From IMG/VR virus record IMGVR_UViG_3300042448_001840, positions 62,001 to 126,000 of that record: 64,000 bases of DNA, one strand, 5' to 3'. This document shows positions 29,501 to 37,366 of this stretch, piece by piece. This DNA comes from a virus. Position 1 is the stretch's first letter. Each line of letters opens with the position of its first letter. The position numbers and the translations under genes are program-made. A model generated the notes under the pieces. It ran no database searches. It saw only the letters and a program-made list of their open reading frames with translations, and was not told the DNA's origin.

Positions 29501-31620
29501 TCGCTATTAATATCTTCTATATATTTTTTTTCATTTTGAGATAAACTCTTGTTTTGTATTTTAAATACTTTAACTAAATAGGCGTATACTTTTTCTTTTA
29601 CTTCTCCATCTGAAGAACCAGCTGTTAAAACGTCTAAAGAATCTTTAAGTATAGTTCTGATATTCCTACTGTATTGTCCGCTCATTGACAAATCATATGC
29701 GTTGGCTAACTTAACGCCATAGTCAGATGAATTATTTACATTAATTCCAAAATAGTTTAATATTCTTGACCAAAAATCTTCGTTTTGATCTGATAATAAT
29801 TCTTCATTATTAGCCCTAAAAGAACTCATGTCTGGCAAGAATATTTTTGTTTGAGATTCTATAGGAATATAGAAAGATATATTATTTCCATCTGTCCACT
29901 CATTGATTACGCTTGTAACCAATTGGCTTTCCGATAGATTGACTGCAGATATACCGTAAGATTTCTCTATTGAATCTGCGCCGTACCTTCTGTCCAATGC
30001 ATCAGTGACATTTGGCTGCATCGTGATAGGGCTTTCTGTTCTGTCTGAAGCTTTAACATCACTTTGCTTTTGAAGAAATTCTCCATTAACATATTTGTTT
30101 AAAGATACAGCTGCCTTGCCCATGTACTGTCTATACTTACCCCAATGTATTGCTTGGTTAAAATCGGTTATCATCGGCATAAGTGGTTTATGATTAAAGT
30201 TTAATAATTCTATATCAACCGCCAAAGCAAATGGGAAATTAGGTATGGTCTGTATTTGGATATTAGAAAGAGCAACTGCAGTTATGCCATGAACACTATT
30301 CAAGTAGGCGCTCTTTATAGGAAGGAATGGCGAGTATTTAAATGCCGCCACAATACCCCTTAGTGAAGAAAGAAACTTATCTATTTTTTTATCAGAATCT
30401 CCAGTAGCGGCAAAATCAATTACAAAATTATCTTTTAGCTGTATCCTAGATGCGTCTTCAACTGATATACCCCAAATTTCTTCGTAGTTAGGGAAGAACA
30501 ATCTCATTGTTATAGAAGTTTCTTTATAACCAGAATTAAATTTTGGAGTATTCTTTTGTCTAAGAGCACCACCTGTTAAGCTTCCAGTCTTAAATGCGGT
30601 ATTTATATTGATTGATAACGGCGGTACGTAGAAGTTTGCGGCACCCAACCTAAGGTGAAAGATGTCCGGTGACTGCGGAGAAATGTTTGCTCTATAAGGA
30701 GATTTTTTTAAAACTTCTTTAATTCGTTCTGCTGTGTTCTTGAAGTTATTTGGATCATTAGGTCCATTAAAAACAAGAGTGAATACATCTTGACCTTCTT
30801 TTGCTCCTAGTGCTGTTTGCAAAGACTTTAAAAAATCTTTTAAATTATTTACAGTGTCTTCTTCTCCACCGCCTGTGCCGCCAGCTGAATAATCTGCCGT
30901 CACTGCCAACGCATCAAAAAAGAATGTGACTAAAGATGGGAAATACATATTAATGGTGGACAGTGTTAACGGATCTCTAGATACGTTTTTAACGGTGAAT
31001 ATTAACTGATCCAACCATGCTTGATCTTCTGTTGGATTTATGAAATCAAATGCAGATCTTTTTACAGTAGCAGAATTAGATAATCTTTTTTTGCCAAAAG
31101 CTGCTATGTCACTAGCATACCCAGCTAAATTTAACAGCCCTGAATTTTGTATCTTTAAAAAAATTCTATTTAATTGGTCTGCATCTACTGCGCCTTTTAG
31201 TGGGTCAAGAACATTGTCATCTCTAAGAGGCTTGAATACTCTGTAGAAACCGGTCCAGTCAACTGTTGATGGGTCTTGATTCGGAGAAGCATAGAGTTTT
31301 AATTGATCAAGTTTTACTTTCCAATTAGATTCATAAACTTTTTCAAAAACTTCTTCAAAATAGTTTAAAGCCTCGACAGAATCTCCAGTAGGATCATTCG
31401 AACCAATAGTCAATTGATCGTTTAACCAAGTTGACTCCTGTGAAACTAAAGCTTTTATGTTTTCGCTTTTATCTCTTGATGGATTATACGTTTTCTTCCA
31501 AATTTTTAATCTATTATATAAAGACTCTGCTGCAGGTATAACTGTTGCGTACTCTGTAAGAAAAGGGTTTCCGCTGAAAAGCTTTGTAATAGAAGAAATC
31601 GTCTCTTGCTTTTTCTGCAC
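20533..31620 (-). CDS. Giant (3695-residue) baseplate hub-like protein with duplicated and gp27/late-control-D-like modules
   Basis: The frame starts at a GTG at 31618-31620, directly after an in-frame TAA and with only a weak AGGA upstream. It may in fact continue from the 31987 gene through a frame change. Residues ~330-480 and ~820-960 look like two copies of one module (TIPNFPFALAVDIELLNFN against TVPDYPHVYQVNLSLMDFD). Residues ~1425-1490 (LKPGVRVHLRGGYG ... FNGTITQVEYGEIVTVTAQS) and ~2910-2970 (GEIIILGNADIRPHDLVYLAD ... MYGMFEVEQVVHHF) resemble gp27/late control D hub domains. Two glycine-rich hydrophobic stretches at ~1720-1755 and ~3075-3140 could be membrane-active. Near 3270, SGVTDGDTIHV ... 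RLDGINVSEK recalls a staphylococcal-nuclease strand. The location between the tape-measure region and the wall hydrolase fits a hub. Confidence 0.75.
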   Translation of the reverse strand: MQKKQETISSITKLFSGNPFLTEYATVIPAAESLYNRLKIWKKTYNPSRDKSENIKALVSQESTWLNDQLTIGSNDPTGDSVEALNYFEEVFEKVYESNWKVKLDQLKLYASPNQDPSTVDWTGFYRVFKPLRDDNVLDPLKGAVDADQLNRIFLKIQNSGLLNLAGYASDIAAFGKKRLSNSATVKRSAFDFINPTEDQAWLDQLIFTVKNVSRDPLTLSTINMYFPSLVTFFFDALAVTADYSAGGTGGGEEDTVNNLKDFLKSLQTALGAKEGQDVFTLVFNGPNDPNNFKNTAERIKEVLKKSPYRANISPQSPDIFHLRLGAANFYVPPLSININTAFKTGSLTGGALRQKNTPKFNSGYKETSITMRLFFPNYEEIWGISVEDASRIQLKDNFVIDFAATGDSDKKIDKFLSSLRGIVAAFKYSPFLPIKSAYLNSVHGITAVALSNIQIQTIPNFPFALAVDIELLNFNHKPLMPMITDFNQAIHWGKYRQYMGKAAVSLNKYVNGEFLQKQSDVKASDRTESPITMQPNVTDALDRRYGADSIEKSYGISAVNLSESQLVTSVINEWTDGNNISFYIPIESQTKIFLPDMSSFRANNEELLSDQNEDFWSRILNYFGINVNNSSDYGVKLANAYDLSMSGQYSRNIRTILKDSLDVLTAGSSDGEVKEKVYAYLVKVFKIQNKSLSQNEKKYIEDINSDNVPAGIGNGNYIVNGETLSNVSIVAAKEYMKKIALSSKAYLDQTTNTLVNKKAKEQLIPIPADGELGSEAYQNLQKETKSQVSDAFSVLVYERFYSSGPIQALMEAVRARSGSFQFREWEVPMLKVDLDPTAVTVTGVSVSMGNNLAKLQLQMQDEPTYQHIGGKDSFINISMTVVGEKELAKIKRVFDHVNALARLEHASGVLGFMGIKNIITALCGIKYVMPSNYTVSTVPDYPHVYQVNLSLMDFDVFQQTREKLSSVQQKDFIDNFSSKRNPFLRIKQLWGSFNAYPDLPLEVKDTNNETVGTLDPDFYFRSFDMFDKDIIYNITQQTKPITFGPTDKDTIESQQVFKAYQYLPTFVREYSSLLNSEDKKAKLKDLSIWLRSNSIDFNVFLRAFETWNKNPYDSAGGSPIPSNSGVVVLTDYIEFIEEQDPEIINKISSAPYQVGDISSSSLEAYKEIELALAGEFSLPDENEISFLPEELNAHVNIYMMPIKDPSDPGKVPAMLVSAFGQNFGYIDTEKGSRFYLTIDGVKVQKGSKVFELAPIPIEEYSNPALGTKNSAVAGLTPLSDYGSPISHGDGQVPEWSTGKGQPPVSVNMHWEKMLVDTQYRDVSGRMIRAFPTYMLWLIDEGGYFAGVKLFDNFYGLQSIVDFSVVSSEDLLGDTLIFRVSNLYSKLTKAASSDIFSADSPLGGMASSGIGSILDNTLNKARNILSHMKNDYVVNVENIILKPGVRVHLRGGYGSNPNSLQTLFNGTITQVEYGEIVTVTAQSDAIELGAVVNSTNKKGDSGKIDGGINTGLWMSEPRDLMVRLLSMGTSRFREGIANANRGLVFSENKFGIRHFGAMIYAPMSEAEASRQYALVDAVADSHRAANELSGSAIGKSALNMVGIGVQEFRYPVASLMGQLWSNFSAQRDMEIFKRNIYPGNGTGIAQFLGGDLGDGWTSVASITPEDQPNPRLEYLSKLSDRSWNSLMSKYDSADPNATAVIDSTTQDGQIKDSQGSANLFRSLSLGGIGGTLALAGGPVTATIGVGVGLLGVLSGRGGNNIFRTLGLISANSDDDMPGFDEVSFRAQTYMRTVWDLFQTCARLLPNYIVAVRPFEDRSTVFYGKPHWLYTSGVVPITTGYPGDEKAAELGIIPPQINDPDFDLMTIITDINKNINPYADAEAFLRGTEPLEALNALAESQKNAEGIFNAAGYLREQGILINFNDKDFQEIADAKGNIIAKLPTSKGKVTIGFHLPVGNNVEIVTDLTGSSHAQIQQLPSRFRYPFFTARNNDDKTLDTYAFQYNIAKTGAGNTNTGQNTSGSDSFILNRVDNIYGQEFKDFLIYDIDYQTEKGLSGSQIVELLNNPIDFSLNGFIPETIANQQSLSITMPFPEPALNSQNSSDILELSPELNGSRPFSYSEWQPPKTNLEEQFYIAMRWPYNVAVSDENLVKKFKKWYFDNDSASLYGEAKDYQNMHVLVYNPSANNGQGAAVVCKPAYFLWGKNETVDIKLANANGSDAINLEQTEIDAVVSPDAAYYLDVLTVNKLSVKRDEPGKDAWRYEDKGYAPVPDIEECYFAFVPNTVPLGVAFSSVVPIKNFKIKKSTNNGPALEPFNPGATEAPTEDSVVIGFGPWTAGTDGGDLYAILKNPNLEAIRQYVPENAADTGDANYARGGNFKSYYDLIRKPVDDASRGNLNDLLYGMNILKSEKSDKDYSSSGRIEFPSVYSLQDSTSIESRKFYDEDYDLNTTVIAGNGRTLAQAQQIWDQFRYGYHTYESVKIIFEETYLMNWDDTTPFTGEIQKIFSGKQLPDDFGTYNKFNVTGNSALDEFSLLFGDKPTSSQADAIEFARKNFIDAPIADGGLIEYFNALSIEKIALLKSNLFDPVQMGNIYGETLTEADLGSLIRNPQDLFYYLVGLFRQAMWNDAYARAWLVLKPDRRINYGNSPTDETWSFKPVDKIFQAFIFPGNTYAKDKTKFLQLLFKNKSEGNSTTNLASRTLSSLGDFYDKSIGQIFNAVTDSLSALFNVFRLNMLQTGYGLSQSTVLARQANILNKALNDSIYYQLGRPGSLLRAVDNPFTREYAEPVVEIREPFQRIHYLSSFSHILSNQIQENSGVATTITAVSDGKYPVTVSLDKGAPADRQVENTVETGIYFDNVVGSGFFGFLHPLLHPFETGRGISKNVTGAPDELSAKRVALSHLRESVKDIYSGEIIILGNADIRPHDLVYLADIYERMYGMFEVEQVVHHFTSELGFVTSITPNALVTVNDPARWFMTSWLHSWMNVQTVRNDTRIYLDSLRAGNTGITMGGEISLDALGNSLTPQLIGGMQFTGGSSALIKDVVANVTASGFTNSGLSESIKAQAAKNGNNGQVDGAAIAGVISGTAGLAVAVGSAGYGVAAGAAAVSAGTIAGVGAAPIIATAGMLLGPLAWKAWKWVRNNLLDQHGCYVQYLTRNGQPMEAGLSYNQGMVVGRYHSISLLPGILGVRTKTRSADGYEYIRTNDLMKSLGWSERETANFVRYASYENALVHAQVLGLAGLGPDKTGFEPFFKVLCTLDKGTGLGGSGVTDGDTIHVKDVLNPNVKFTLRLDGINVSEKVQVGFTETSKNGYVIGKNIRLINGKYYATLVTGGYDYDSEDEIIKDSFGYPVPKPIENNLIPARMINNQVASGDNITVRNLGYPFDGTFNVLSSVVVDPNFNSNIVNYVTYELNPNQSSIDLYGPVQNYYDSNLQNTITPIDNKLIFDLNNEKQIKYSSEPIENDLVIQDFGSPGMVATEFVKTVLENKTFVVRIKQSRTAPNKFENENDFEPNGNDNRIKFLKERYQRTLGTVFYSVPSGAMEKYKNTVFTFMKNYDFNSDLIRAKFKDEFFDSKEPFYINFPYIFSTAYELNNRFDWNNNDYTEMLSEGEPRGEERVRTFYALIEVLKLYELYGNASKWPIMLWDEYYEDGTPVTLNWELITRNYGTTVYTKDLLTESESVITSSEQMITKGK

Positions 31621-31987
31621 TTATTCCTGGTCTGTACCTAGCTAAAAGTTCGCTAGTTAATTCCAGTATAGGTTGTCTTGTTCCAGTCAACCAATATCTT
31701 ATTCCTACGTTTGCGGCAAATACGCTGAACTTATCTTTTTCTGATAAATTTAAAGAATCTTTTGGAGTGTACTTTAATGAATCTTCTGTTATGCCAGAAG
31801 GTATAGTTTGACTATTAAAAAAATCGTTTAGCTGTGCGTAACTTACTGTTTTGCCAACATTATCTGGGTTAAGAAAATCAATTAATTTATCCACATAAGA
31901 TAGACCAACAAGATACTTTAAATAATCATAAGCCTTAGAGTCTATCTCGTGATCTTCTAAGAAGATATTAATCTTTGGATTAGCCAT
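31514..31987 (-). CDS. Helical protein before the hub gene; likely its N-terminal part in another frame
   Basis: This 157-codon frame starts with an ATG at 31987 (MANPKINIFLEDHEIDS). Residues ~1-125 are an acidic helical sequence with FVANVGIRYWLTG-like aromatic turns and no known motif. After residue ~125 the translation (FFYYKAFQRKPFSYRVRNSYTC) loses this character and overlaps the start of the 3695-residue protein by 107 bases. There the other frame (TISSITKLFSGNPFLTEY) is clearly the natural one. The frames meet at a run of five A (minus strand, 31610-31614); dropping one A would fuse the two proteins as AEKQETISS. I read this as either a broken or programmed junction, or an overlapping pair. 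The N-terminal ~125 residues are believable in either case. Confidence 0.6.
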   Translation of the reverse strand: MANPKINIFLEDHEIDSKAYDYLKYLVGLSYVDKLIDFLNPDNVGKTVSYAQLNDFFNSQTIPSGITEDSLKYTPKDSLNLSEKDKFSVFAANVGIRYWLTGTRQPILELTSELLARYRPGISAEKARDDFFYYKAFQRKPFSYRVRNSYTCSRVFI

Positions 31988-31996
31988 GTTTTACCA

Positions 31997-32449
31997 TCAA
32001 ATTATATTCAATTTAGACATAGCATTAATCCTACTGGATGAAGATCCATCTTGGGTAACCCCACTATAATTATTAATTATACCAGTTTGTTGTATGTTTG
32101 TAAAGTTTCTCTGCATGAACGGGCTTTTATGTGTTTCAAAATTCTTTGTATACCTAGCTTGCTGGAGTTTTTGATTCATGTATCCAGAGTTATTCATCTG
32201 CAAATACGTTGATTTGCCATCTATTAAACCTTCCTTCGAATATTTAATTGTATCCGAAGTCTTTAAATTCTTTTTAGATTTGTAAACTGTATTTTTAGAG
32301 TTAGCTGCGTTTGATGCAGATTTATTACCTTTATCAGAAGCTATCCTTGCCGCGTACGCATTAGATGTTTGGGTTCTAGCCGATGTATCTTTAGTTTTAG
32401 CAGCAGCATCTTTTAAGTTTTTGTTTTGTCTGTCAGCACCAAAAATCAT
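31997..32449 (-). CDS. Small basic low-complexity protein in the tail operon
   Basis: This 150-residue protein has an ATG start preceded by AAAGGTG, 9 bases after the stop of the 1635-residue gene. It is rich in Asn, Lys, Ser, Thr and Ala (for example the first 60 residues) with few hydrophobic positions, so it is probably disordered or wrapped around another protein. It has no recognised domain, signal peptide or membrane segment. The good ribosome site and tight packing between large tail genes support a real gene. A tail-core, scaffold-like or tape-measure-accessory role is only an inference from position. Confidence 0.65.
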   Translation of the reverse strand: MIFGADRQNKNLKDAAAKTKDTSARTQTSNAYAARIASDKGNKSASNAANSKNTVYKSKKNLKTSDTIKYSKEGLIDGKSTYLQMNNSGYMNQKLQQARYTKNFETHKSPFMQRNFTNIQQTGIINNYSGVTQDGSSSSRINAMSKLNII

Positions 32450-32458
32450 AAGTCACCT

Positions 32459-35400
32459 TTAGAAAGAGCTAGCTACTTCATTATACGGGTTGTTCCCAGC
32501 CTGAGGAGCTCTACGATACATAGTAGTGTTCATATTGAATTTTCCTAACCCCATAGCTTCTTGCCTAAAGTTGGAAACGTCTTTTGTATTCCCATATAAG
32601 TTAACTTTATAATCTACACCTGGGTTGTAAACTGCGTTTCCTATTTGCGGGATTTCAGACATCCTCTTGGGGTAATTGTCTTCGTAAGCTGATCCACCAG
32701 GCAGGAGCGGTGGACCTTGTATGTCTTCTTGGCTTCTATCCTTTACGGCCTGATAAGCAAAGCTGCCAACGACCAAAGCTCCTATCGCTACAACTGAATT
32801 TTTAAATAGTTTATTTTCTTGGAATAAGTTTTTTAAACTTCCGTCTTTTATGAATTCACCAATTCGTTTAAATTGTGCTTTAGCTATAGATACTTCTTCG
32901 CCCGATATTACTCTTTCCAAATCTTTTCCAACCGTAGTAGTTGGCGCAGGAGCTGCAGTTGTTGGTCTTCCAATAAAATCTAAATCTGTTTTAAATTCAT
33001 CTGCCAATTCTGAGTACCTAATGTCAGCCATAACTGCATCAAGCCTATTGGACATTGTCGTTCTAACTTCATTCATGTTTCTGTTATTAAATACTTGGTT
33101 TTGTATTTCTTTATTATCAGACAATAGAGCCAGTATGTCTAATTGAGCTGATGAAGGATCATGCAGTACGCCATATGCTGAAGCTTCTAAGATTTCCTTT
33201 GCTGTTTGCCCTGCCCTTGAAGAGAGATTCTCGCTTGTTGTTGATCCTAAAATGTTTAAAGTTTTAACTACATCATCGCTTGCTCTTAAACTCTCTAGGT
33301 AATTATAATTTCTTTTTATCTCTGCTGCTGAAAATAATTCTCTTAAATTACTAGAAATTGTTCCACTAGATCCAGCTACGTCTTCTAGCACTGATTTTGG
33401 AAAATAATTTAAATCATCATAAATAAATTCTTTACCAATTTGATCGCTTCTTTTCCTTAAAGTATTTATCATTTCTTCTACAGACACACCAGATCTACGA
33501 GCTGCTTCTCTTATGTCATCTGTCACCGTATCGCCCATTTTAAGTTTTCTTAAATATAATTCTTTTGTTGCTTCATTGTTGAGCTCAGCCATATCTGTTC
33601 TAAAATTTAATATTCTAGAAGCTTCTTCTGTATGTTTTTCTAAAAGAAAGTCTGCTGCTCTTCTGGCTTCTTCTGTGTATTCAAACGAAGCTAAAGCAGG
33701 ATTTATTGTCCTGCTCCTGTACCTGATATTATTCATTGCTTCTAAATTTGCAGCGGCAACTGTGCCTGCGCCATGCAACCTGGAAACAGTAGCATAAGCG
33801 TGTTGCTCATTCGCACCAAAAAGTCTTATAAGCGCATCTCTTCTTGCTTCTGAACTTATCGGCATTTGTTCTTCGGACAATTGTCCTATTATATCTTTAA
33901 ACATACCAACGTCAGAAGCACCTGTTTGTATCCCACTAGATATACCTCTGATCATAGATTCAAGGTCAACTAACTGAGCTCTTCCCTTTAATAATTGTTG
34001 ATCAATTTTTGGTAAAAATCTTTCTTTAAATTTTTCAGCAGCTGCAGCGTCTCTAACTGCCATCTCAGTTGCCAACTCCATTACTTGTGCGTACTCTGTG
34101 CCCACGCGTTTGCCAAGGTTTTCTATCGCTTGTGCACCAATATCATCTATCGATCCACCAGCTTTACGTATTCTTTCCACAGCTCTTAAGGCTGCGTTTA
34201 CATCTTTTGAATTATCTATGGCCATAGTGACACTGGTCAAACTTTCCCTCAATACATCCATATCACTAAGTAAAGATGGCATAACTCCAGAAGCACTCTT
34301 GGAAAAGTCAATTGCAAGTTCCTGAGAAACTAAACCTATTTGATGTTCAAGGATTTTTCTAATTCTTCCGTCTTGCCCGCCCATGTTTATTAAATGCTCT
34401 ATTAAATCTTGCGTTTGATTCAACTTAGACCCAACCAACATTGTTCTATTAACATACGTTCCAAGTACTGCTGATTCTTCTGAAGTAGCCACACTAAACA
34501 TTTTATTAAATACAGATTGTTCTTTTAACGCACTTAAAATTGGATTATCTAGATTTTTTTCGAATACTCTGTTCACTTCATCGAATTGAGATGATTCTAA
34601 AGCTGTTTTTAATTGATTGTAAACTGAAGAGTCCAAAGCGTTTTTGTATGAATCATTTTCAAGAAGTTCTTTAATTTGGTCTTTTATCAAATAACCTTGT
34701 TGCGAATTATACTTTTGATTCTCTTCTTCAAATATTTTAAAAATTCCAGGCCTTGTATATTGTTGACTATTCGCTAGCGATGAAGAACCTTGTCTTTCTA
34801 TTGCCCTAAGTATTCTTCTATTGTGAGCGCCAGCTACACCTTCCATGGAACCATCAAGCATTCTTAGTCCAGCTTTACCTCTGGACTCAGCAAAATCAAA
34901 AATGCTTATAACAAGTTGTTCTGCTTCATCTGCATTTATAGTTTTATATTTTTTATCATTCCAAAGAACAGAGTAGAGATCGTCTAATGATGAAGCCCTT
35001 ACGCCGCCAGCCGATAATCTATAATCTTCTAACAGCCCTCTAAATCTTTCATTCTGGAAATATGACCTTAGTGTTCCTTCGTCTAAATTTGCTTTTGCAT
35101 ATATTGATTCTTCTGGGCCAGAAGGTTGTCTGTACATGCCAAACAAAAGTCTTTTCTTATTACCATTATCTTTATATGTCATCATCTTAGTTAAGACTTT
35201 GTCGTCCAAGTCGAAACCACCCAAAGACTCATAGAATCTATTTGTCATTCCAGGACCGAATAAAACCCTATTATCATCTACTCTGAACTCTAAAAGCTGT
35301 GTCGCTATTTCTCTATCAACTCCTTTGATTCTTGCACTAGTCATGCCAGAAAGATTTTCACTTGGTGCCGTACCACTCTGGAACGCTGCGTTCTCAGTGC

Positions 35401-37366
35401 TCAATGCAAATCTTCTAACGTCAGGCAAAGCTGGTAGGTAAGTTGCAACGTTACCCTTTGTCTGTATTCTAAACATTTCCGAAGCGTGAAGACTGGCTAG
35501 CATGTTCATCATTCTTGGAGAATCTTTTGGGGATATTCCAGATTGATGCATCTCGAGCAGCTGTCTTGCAAATTCTTTATTTCGTATTCTTGTTTCAGTC
35601 ATGTACTCTGGCAGATAATCCAGCTCATCATTAAAAACTGTTCTTTGCAGCATTTCTTTTATTCTTGGTGGCAAAATATTTTGATCAATAGCAGTATTAA
35701 ATTCTTGCATTATTTCTCCAGAGTATCTTTTCATATTTTCTATATCATAATCTGAAGCAAAAAGTTCACCAAGGAATGAGGTAGAAACTGGATCAGAATA
35801 CACTTTGTCGCTACTACTTCCTAGACCGCTAAAAACAAATCCTTTAAAATTAAAACCTAACTCACCCTTAATTGCCTCTTCATCTAAGATGGCTGCAAAA
35901 CCAGAAAATAAACCTCTTTTATTTCCTATCAAATCGAAGTCTGCAAAATTAGCAGCGGACTTTATTTGCTCTTCGCCAGTACCTCCTCTCATGGTTACTT
36001 GATACAGATTGTTTGCCTTTGAAACTATGTCGTATTGCCTTTGTATCTCATATAATTGCTGCTCTAAAGCTTCTGCTTCTTGCCTACTCCTACCTGGTAT
36101 GCCTGCTCTTAAATCTGCGTGTATTTCTTTTATCTGGTCTTGCATGGTGCCTATACGCCCTTGCAATTCATCCATCTTATAAGTTCTTAGCCTATCATTA
36201 ACTACGGATATACCATCAAACTCTCTTTTTACGCCTTTCATTATTCTTTCTATTGACTTATATTCTTCGCTATTTTTGCCAAAAGTTTTTTCAACATTAC
36301 CCAATAATTCTTTTGAGCTGTTTGATCGTCCAACTAAGCCCTTAATTTTTTCAGTTGAAAGAATTCCTTTGTCTAAACTTTCTGTTGACAAATTATCTAT
36401 GGTAGCTTTTACTAAATTTGTGTCTAAAAGTTCATCTATTAAATTGTATTCAACGCCACCCTCTTTCACTATAAAATTTTGTCCAAGACCAGAAATAACC
36501 TTACCGTCAGCATCATAAACTAAATCTGTAGACCTACCAGCAAATCCCATATATCTTCTGAGATAGTCAATCCCAGAATCAACCCTTAGAGCTCTATCCT
36601 CAATTGCGGTACCGACATCAATACTACCTATAGCTCTCGTTATGTCTTCTTGCGGCATAAAAATATCTCTTTCAGAAAAGAATGCCCTTAGACGTTTTGG
36701 TAGTTTATTAACAAACCCTGGCATTGATGCTTCGCCTAATGCTGATTGCAATCTTTCTTGGTTTAATAAACCAGACCCCAATATTGTGCTCATCATGTGC
36801 ATCTGAGCAGATGATAGGGCCCTTTGTTCTCCGCCAACTAAAGCCTGCATGGTAAGAAAAGCTCCACCCTCTCCATCAACAATAGGGATAAAGCCTATGC
36901 TAAGTTTCTCTAACTCTTTTGCCGCTAAAGTTGCACCTTTTCCTTTTTCGCTTTTGCTAGTTAAAATTTGCATCATCAATGTACTCGGGTCAATATCTCC
37001 AAGCCCGATTCTTGCCAATTGTGATCTTTGAAGATCGGTTGCAGAAGTTAATCTTGTTTGAAGATTTTCTAATACAGAACCCGCTTGAGAAAATCTAGTA
37101 TCATAAAATTCAGAACCAAGTTTTGATGCCCCATATCTTAGTTCTGTATAATCTGTTAATAAAAATTTTTTAGCTTCCAAGAAAGCTTCACCAGGAGTGT
37201 CAAACTTTTCTCCACTAACTGATGATACATAACTAAATCTTCCAGTAGTTGGATCTTTATCAACTCTTGCTGCGCCTGTTCTACCAAGCTCAGTTCTAGC
37301 CATGCCGGCTCTAGCAGCATACTCGGCTTTTCTAGGATTATTAAATAGTTCGTTTATTGGTATCAT
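32459..37366 (-). CDS. Large helical protein of the tape-measure region
   Basis: This 1635-residue protein has its ATG in a TAATG overlap with the upstream 2188-residue gene. It is predominantly alpha-helical, charged and Gln/Glu/Arg-rich over ~1500 residues (for example LRAGIPGRSRQEAEALEQQLYEIQRQY near residue 420). This is the composition of tape-measure and tail-core proteins. Near residue ~1525 is one hydrophobic stretch (SVVAIGALVVGSFAYQAV), a likely membrane-insertion segment, followed by a Pro/Asn-rich tail. No lytic motif is visible. In myoviruses the gene after the chaperones is the tape measure. Here two such genes follow one another, and either or both could set tail length or fill the tube. 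Confidence 0.65.
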   Translation of the reverse strand: MIPINELFNNPRKAEYAARAGMARTELGRTGAARVDKDPTTGRFSYVSSVSGEKFDTPGEAFLEAKKFLLTDYTELRYGASKLGSEFYDTRFSQAGSVLENLQTRLTSATDLQRSQLARIGLGDIDPSTLMMQILTSKSEKGKGATLAAKELEKLSIGFIPIVDGEGGAFLTMQALVGGEQRALSSAQMHMMSTILGSGLLNQERLQSALGEASMPGFVNKLPKRLRAFFSERDIFMPQEDITRAIGSIDVGTAIEDRALRVDSGIDYLRRYMGFAGRSTDLVYDADGKVISGLGQNFIVKEGGVEYNLIDELLDTNLVKATIDNLSTESLDKGILSTEKIKGLVGRSNSSKELLGNVEKTFGKNSEEYKSIERIMKGVKREFDGISVVNDRLRTYKMDELQGRIGTMQDQIKEIHADLRAGIPGRSRQEAEALEQQLYEIQRQYDIVSKANNLYQVTMRGGTGEEQIKSAANFADFDLIGNKRGLFSGFAAILDEEAIKGELGFNFKGFVFSGLGSSSDKVYSDPVSTSFLGELFASDYDIENMKRYSGEIMQEFNTAIDQNILPPRIKEMLQRTVFNDELDYLPEYMTETRIRNKEFARQLLEMHQSGISPKDSPRMMNMLASLHASEMFRIQTKGNVATYLPALPDVRRFALSTENAAFQSGTAPSENLSGMTSARIKGVDREIATQLLEFRVDDNRVLFGPGMTNRFYESLGGFDLDDKVLTKMMTYKDNGNKKRLLFGMYRQPSGPEESIYAKANLDEGTLRSYFQNERFRGLLEDYRLSAGGVRASSLDDLYSVLWNDKKYKTINADEAEQLVISIFDFAESRGKAGLRMLDGSMEGVAGAHNRRILRAIERQGSSSLANSQQYTRPGIFKIFEEENQKYNSQQGYLIKDQIKELLENDSYKNALDSSVYNQLKTALESSQFDEVNRVFEKNLDNPILSALKEQSVFNKMFSVATSEESAVLGTYVNRTMLVGSKLNQTQDLIEHLINMGGQDGRIRKILEHQIGLVSQELAIDFSKSASGVMPSLLSDMDVLRESLTSVTMAIDNSKDVNAALRAVERIRKAGGSIDDIGAQAIENLGKRVGTEYAQVMELATEMAVRDAAAAEKFKERFLPKIDQQLLKGRAQLVDLESMIRGISSGIQTGASDVGMFKDIIGQLSEEQMPISSEARRDALIRLFGANEQHAYATVSRLHGAGTVAAANLEAMNNIRYRSRTINPALASFEYTEEARRAADFLLEKHTEEASRILNFRTDMAELNNEATKELYLRKLKMGDTVTDDIREAARRSGVSVEEMINTLRKRSDQIGKEFIYDDLNYFPKSVLEDVAGSSGTISSNLRELFSAAEIKRNYNYLESLRASDDVVKTLNILGSTTSENLSSRAGQTAKEILEASAYGVLHDPSSAQLDILALLSDNKEIQNQVFNNRNMNEVRTTMSNRLDAVMADIRYSELADEFKTDLDFIGRPTTAAPAPTTTVGKDLERVISGEEVSIAKAQFKRIGEFIKDGSLKNLFQENKLFKNSVVAIGALVVGSFAYQAVKDRSQEDIQGPPLLPGGSAYEDNYPKRMSEIPQIGNAVYNPGVDYKVNLYGNTKDVSNFRQEAMGLGKFNMNTTMYRRAPQAGNNPYNEVASSF

